From contig JAOZRC010000219.1 of NCBI GenBank assembly GCA_029940345.1, positions 1-8,138 of the forward strand: a stretch of DNA of 8,138 nt, in the 5' to 3' direction. The notes below the pieces were generated by a model, which made no database searches, was not told the origin of the DNA, and saw only the letters and a program-made list of their open reading frames with translations. Both the position numbers and the translations under genes were made by a program. The DNA is from Desulfobacterales bacterium. GTDB lineage: Bacteria; Desulfobacterota; Desulfobacteria; Desulfobacterales; JAUCGF01. Shown here one piece after another: positions 6,156-8,138 of this stretch; positions within the stretch are counted from its first letter, which is position 1; the number at the start of each line of letters is the position of its first letter.

Positions 6156-7952
6156 ATGCAAACCAAACCCACGCCTTGGGTCATCAAACCCCTTGTTCCC
6201 GAACCGGTTTACACGGATCGAACCGAATTTTTAGAATATTTTCATCATTCCGCGCTGGAAGGGGCGCATCGCCGCACCATGTCCAAGGTGCTTTTAGGCC
6301 AGCGCCGCATGGGTAAAACGGAAATTTTCAAACGGGTGGTGAACCGGCTTTTTTTTGAACAAAATCCCCGTGATCCGCATGCGGTTGTGCCGGTTTACTA
6401 CTGTTTCCGGGATCAGCCATCCGGTGAAACAAGCTTTGCAACGGACTATATGGAAAATTTCATCCGGTATTATGTCGGCTTTTTAACCTCACAACCGGAA
6501 CTTATTATTGATGAACCCCGGGGTGATAAACTGCTTGCGCTGGTTGAAAAAGCCAGGGCCCTTTATCCGTTCACCCGCACGCTTAATTTAATACTTGACT
6601 GGTATGATTCCGTTGTAATTGAAGACACGGTTTATCCGCAACGCGATGCGTTGTGGCTGCCGCGCCGGGTTTCTGACATTGATGACAGCACGATTGCCAT
6701 GTTTCTGGATGAATTTCAGAACACGCGTCTGCCCCAGTACGCTTTTGAAATCGTCGGCTTTATGCAGGAAGCCGTGGAATCACCCACCTGCCCCCATTTT
6801 GTCACTGGGTCAGCCATGAGCATTTTGTCCCGGGAGATTATTGGTCGGGGATCGCTGTTCGGAAGATTTCGCGGCAAAGATATCAAAGCGCTGTCCGGCT
6901 ATTGGGGTGCGGCCTTGGCTCGTAGAGCCGCCCGCTATTATAAGGCGGATATTACCGAATTGATGGCGCCCGTCATCGCAAACCGTTGTGGCGGCAATCC
7001 GTTTTATATCACCGCAGTGATTCAGCAGGCCGCTGAGTTAAATCAATCAATCAATAGCGAGGAAAGTCTGAATCGCATTTTGGCAGTGGATATCTCCTCC
7101 GGATTTATCTGGGGCGAGCTTAACGATCAGGTGGCGCGTTGGATTGAAAGGATCAATGAACACGGCATCACCAAACAAATTCTTTATCTCTCGGCGTTGG
7201 ATGAAAATACGGAGATGGAAAACAAGGGACGCTTGAATGTTGAGCGCATCCGCCGCGAACTCAAAAGGCGCGAAGGCCGGGATGTTGCACCGGAGGCTGT
7301 CAAGGAAGTGCTGATCAAGCTTTCGCGCGGCGATCTGGTGGAATATCTGGAATTGGGCGGATGGTTTCGCCGTATCAAAGACCCGATTCTCCTGGAGTTT
7401 CTTAAGGTCTGGGGACGGATTGAGGTGGATGGGCATCAGGCGAATCAGGTTCAAAATGAGTTGGTAGAAAAGTATATGGCTTTTGAACGGCGCGTCAAAG
7501 AATATAAAGGGTATCTGGCGGAAGTGCATATCACCCAGGTTTTATTGAATGGTCAGCGCAAAGTTTTGCCCGGCGCTTATTTTAACAGTTCCGAAGATAT
7601 TCAGATGCCGGATATGTTTTTCTTTGTACGGCAACGGTATCGTTTCGGTTCTGGTAAGGGACGCGAAATCGACGTAATCGGCGCGGCCGGACCGGAACAG
7701 TGGGTGTGCCAGAGCAAATGGATTGAAGGGAAAAAAATCGGTGTCGGGGTGCTTAAAGCGTTACAGGCGCAAGCCGATCAGGTCAAAGAGGATATGGAAC
7801 GACCGATCATCCGTAAATGGCTGTTTGCCAACCACGGTTTAACCGCCCAAGCACGAATTTATGCCCAAAAACATGGAATCTTATGGTCAGCGCGTGCAGA
7901 GTTCGATAAACTGCTTCAATACCTTGGTCTGAGACCGTTGCCGAATCTATGA
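6156..7952 (+). CDS. STAND-like (archaeal-type) ATPase with C-terminal PD-(D/E)XK nuclease domain
   Basis: A 598-residue protein. Walker A is GQRRMGKT (48-55), Walker B is AMFLDE (181-186), a sensor-like VTGSAMSIL follows at 216-224, and GGNPFYI (279-285) is the motif typical of archaeal/STAND (MNS-clade) P-loop ATPases. Residues about 335-405 look like a winged helix. The C-terminal 150 residues contain EIDVI (504-508, Asp506) and CQSKW (518-522, Gln519, Lys521), the D...QxK core of restriction-endonuclease-fold domains, with Glu456 a possible first acid. This matches the archaeal ATPase plus DUF234-like arrangement. Its role is unknown; defence, DNA repair or mobile-element upkeep are possibilities. 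The ATG at 6156 is chosen because AAGGAG lies eight bases upstream; the frame is open further upstream but overlaps the selenoprotein gene. It starts 19 bases after that gene, so it may be cotranscribed, though the functional link is doubtful. It ends in TGA. Confidence 0.85.
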   Translation: MQTKPTPWVIKPLVPEPVYTDRTEFLEYFHHSALEGAHRRTMSKVLLGQRRMGKTEIFKRVVNRLFFEQNPRDPHAVVPVYYCFRDQPSGETSFATDYMENFIRYYVGFLTSQPELIIDEPRGDKLLALVEKARALYPFTRTLNLILDWYDSVVIEDTVYPQRDALWLPRRVSDIDDSTIAMFLDEFQNTRLPQYAFEIVGFMQEAVESPTCPHFVTGSAMSILSREIIGRGSLFGRFRGKDIKALSGYWGAALARRAARYYKADITELMAPVIANRCGGNPFYITAVIQQAAELNQSINSEESLNRILAVDISSGFIWGELNDQVARWIERINEHGITKQILYLSALDENTEMENKGRLNVERIRRELKRREGRDVAPEAVKEVLIKLSRGDLVEYLELGGWFRRIKDPILLEFLKVWGRIEVDGHQANQVQNELVEKYMAFERRVKEYKGYLAEVHITQVLLNGQRKVLPGAYFNSSEDIQMPDMFFFVRQRYRFGSGKGREIDVIGAAGPEQWVCQSKWIEGKKIGVGVLKALQAQADQVKEDMERPIIRKWLFANHGLTAQARIYAQKHGILWSARAEFDKLLQYLGLRPLPNL

Positions 7953-8138
7953 ATAATCAAATAGTGGATGTAACCATGACCGAACCCAGTCTGAATTCAG
8001 CCATCACGCGTATTTTGGCAGATGATCTTTTGGTTTGTTCTGGCATGATTTTTGATATCAATCCTCAATTACGATATTGGTCTATTTTAACTGACAAATT
8101 AAGGAATATTTGCTTGAAAAGGCGCTTTTTGCATATAA
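7949..8138 (+). CDS. Unrecognised protein, 5' part only, coupled to the ATPase gene
   Basis: The ATG at 7949-7951 overlaps the ATPase stop as ATGA, and the frame stays open for 63 codons to the end of the window. The visible protein starts MNNQIVDVTMTEPSLNSAI and includes LADDLLVCSGMIFDINPQLRYW. I do not recognise it. A second in-frame ATG at 7976 (MTEPSLNS) is possible. The overlap suggests translational coupling and a joint function with the ATPase-nuclease. Confidence 0.5.
   Translation, partial: MNNQIVDVTMTEPSLNSAITRILADDLLVCSGMIFDINPQLRYWSILTDKLRNICLKRRFLHI

Overview
The window reads as a chromosomal piece of a mid-GC Gram-negative bacterium, most likely a Desulfobacterota-type (sulfate-reducer-like) anaerobe. 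This is an inference from three signs: in-frame UGA codons at cysteine positions in redox genes (selenoproteins are frequent in that group), intergenic 'CACCGCAAAG..CGCAAAG' inverted repeats, and a REP-like palindrome of the 'GTAGGTTGGGTT' type. No rRNA, tRNA or CRISPR array was seen.

Left part (1-2424): a paired REP-like inverted repeat, a histidine-phosphatase gene on the minus strand, a divergent AT-rich LicD-family gene on the plus strand, and a minus-strand membrane-anchored coiled-coil protein of unknown role. Middle (2425-3870): a 422-base gene-free stretch with a MITE-like inverted-repeat element, then a minus-strand azlC-azlD pair for branched-chain amino acid export.

Right part (3909-8138): a plus-strand cluster that holds the main discovery. 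From the ATG at 4039, after a strong Shine-Dalgarno, one reading frame runs to the TAG at 5764-5766 and is broken only by two UGA codons (4396-4398 and 4411-4413). Both fall where the rhodanese active-site loop should have cysteines (UxGxxU). Read through, the product is a 575-residue protein: membrane anchor, periplasmic double-selenocysteine rhodanese domain, DsbD/CcdA-type membrane domain, and C-terminal thioredoxin domain with WCSPC. The next gene (5819-6136), also with a strong Shine-Dalgarno, is a small thioredoxin-like protein with an in-frame UGA at codon 16, at the position of the redox-active residue. UGA is a normal stop for several other genes here, so general recoding is unlikely and selenocysteine is the best explanation. 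A plausible picture (inference) is a trans-membrane reductant relay with selenocysteine at the periplasmic end and perhaps in a cytosolic partner.

A 598-residue STAND-like ATPase with a C-terminal PD-(D/E)XK-type nuclease domain follows 19 bases later. Its stop overlaps (ATGA) the start of an unrecognised gene that runs off the window. Standard gene callers would split or truncate both selenoprotein genes.
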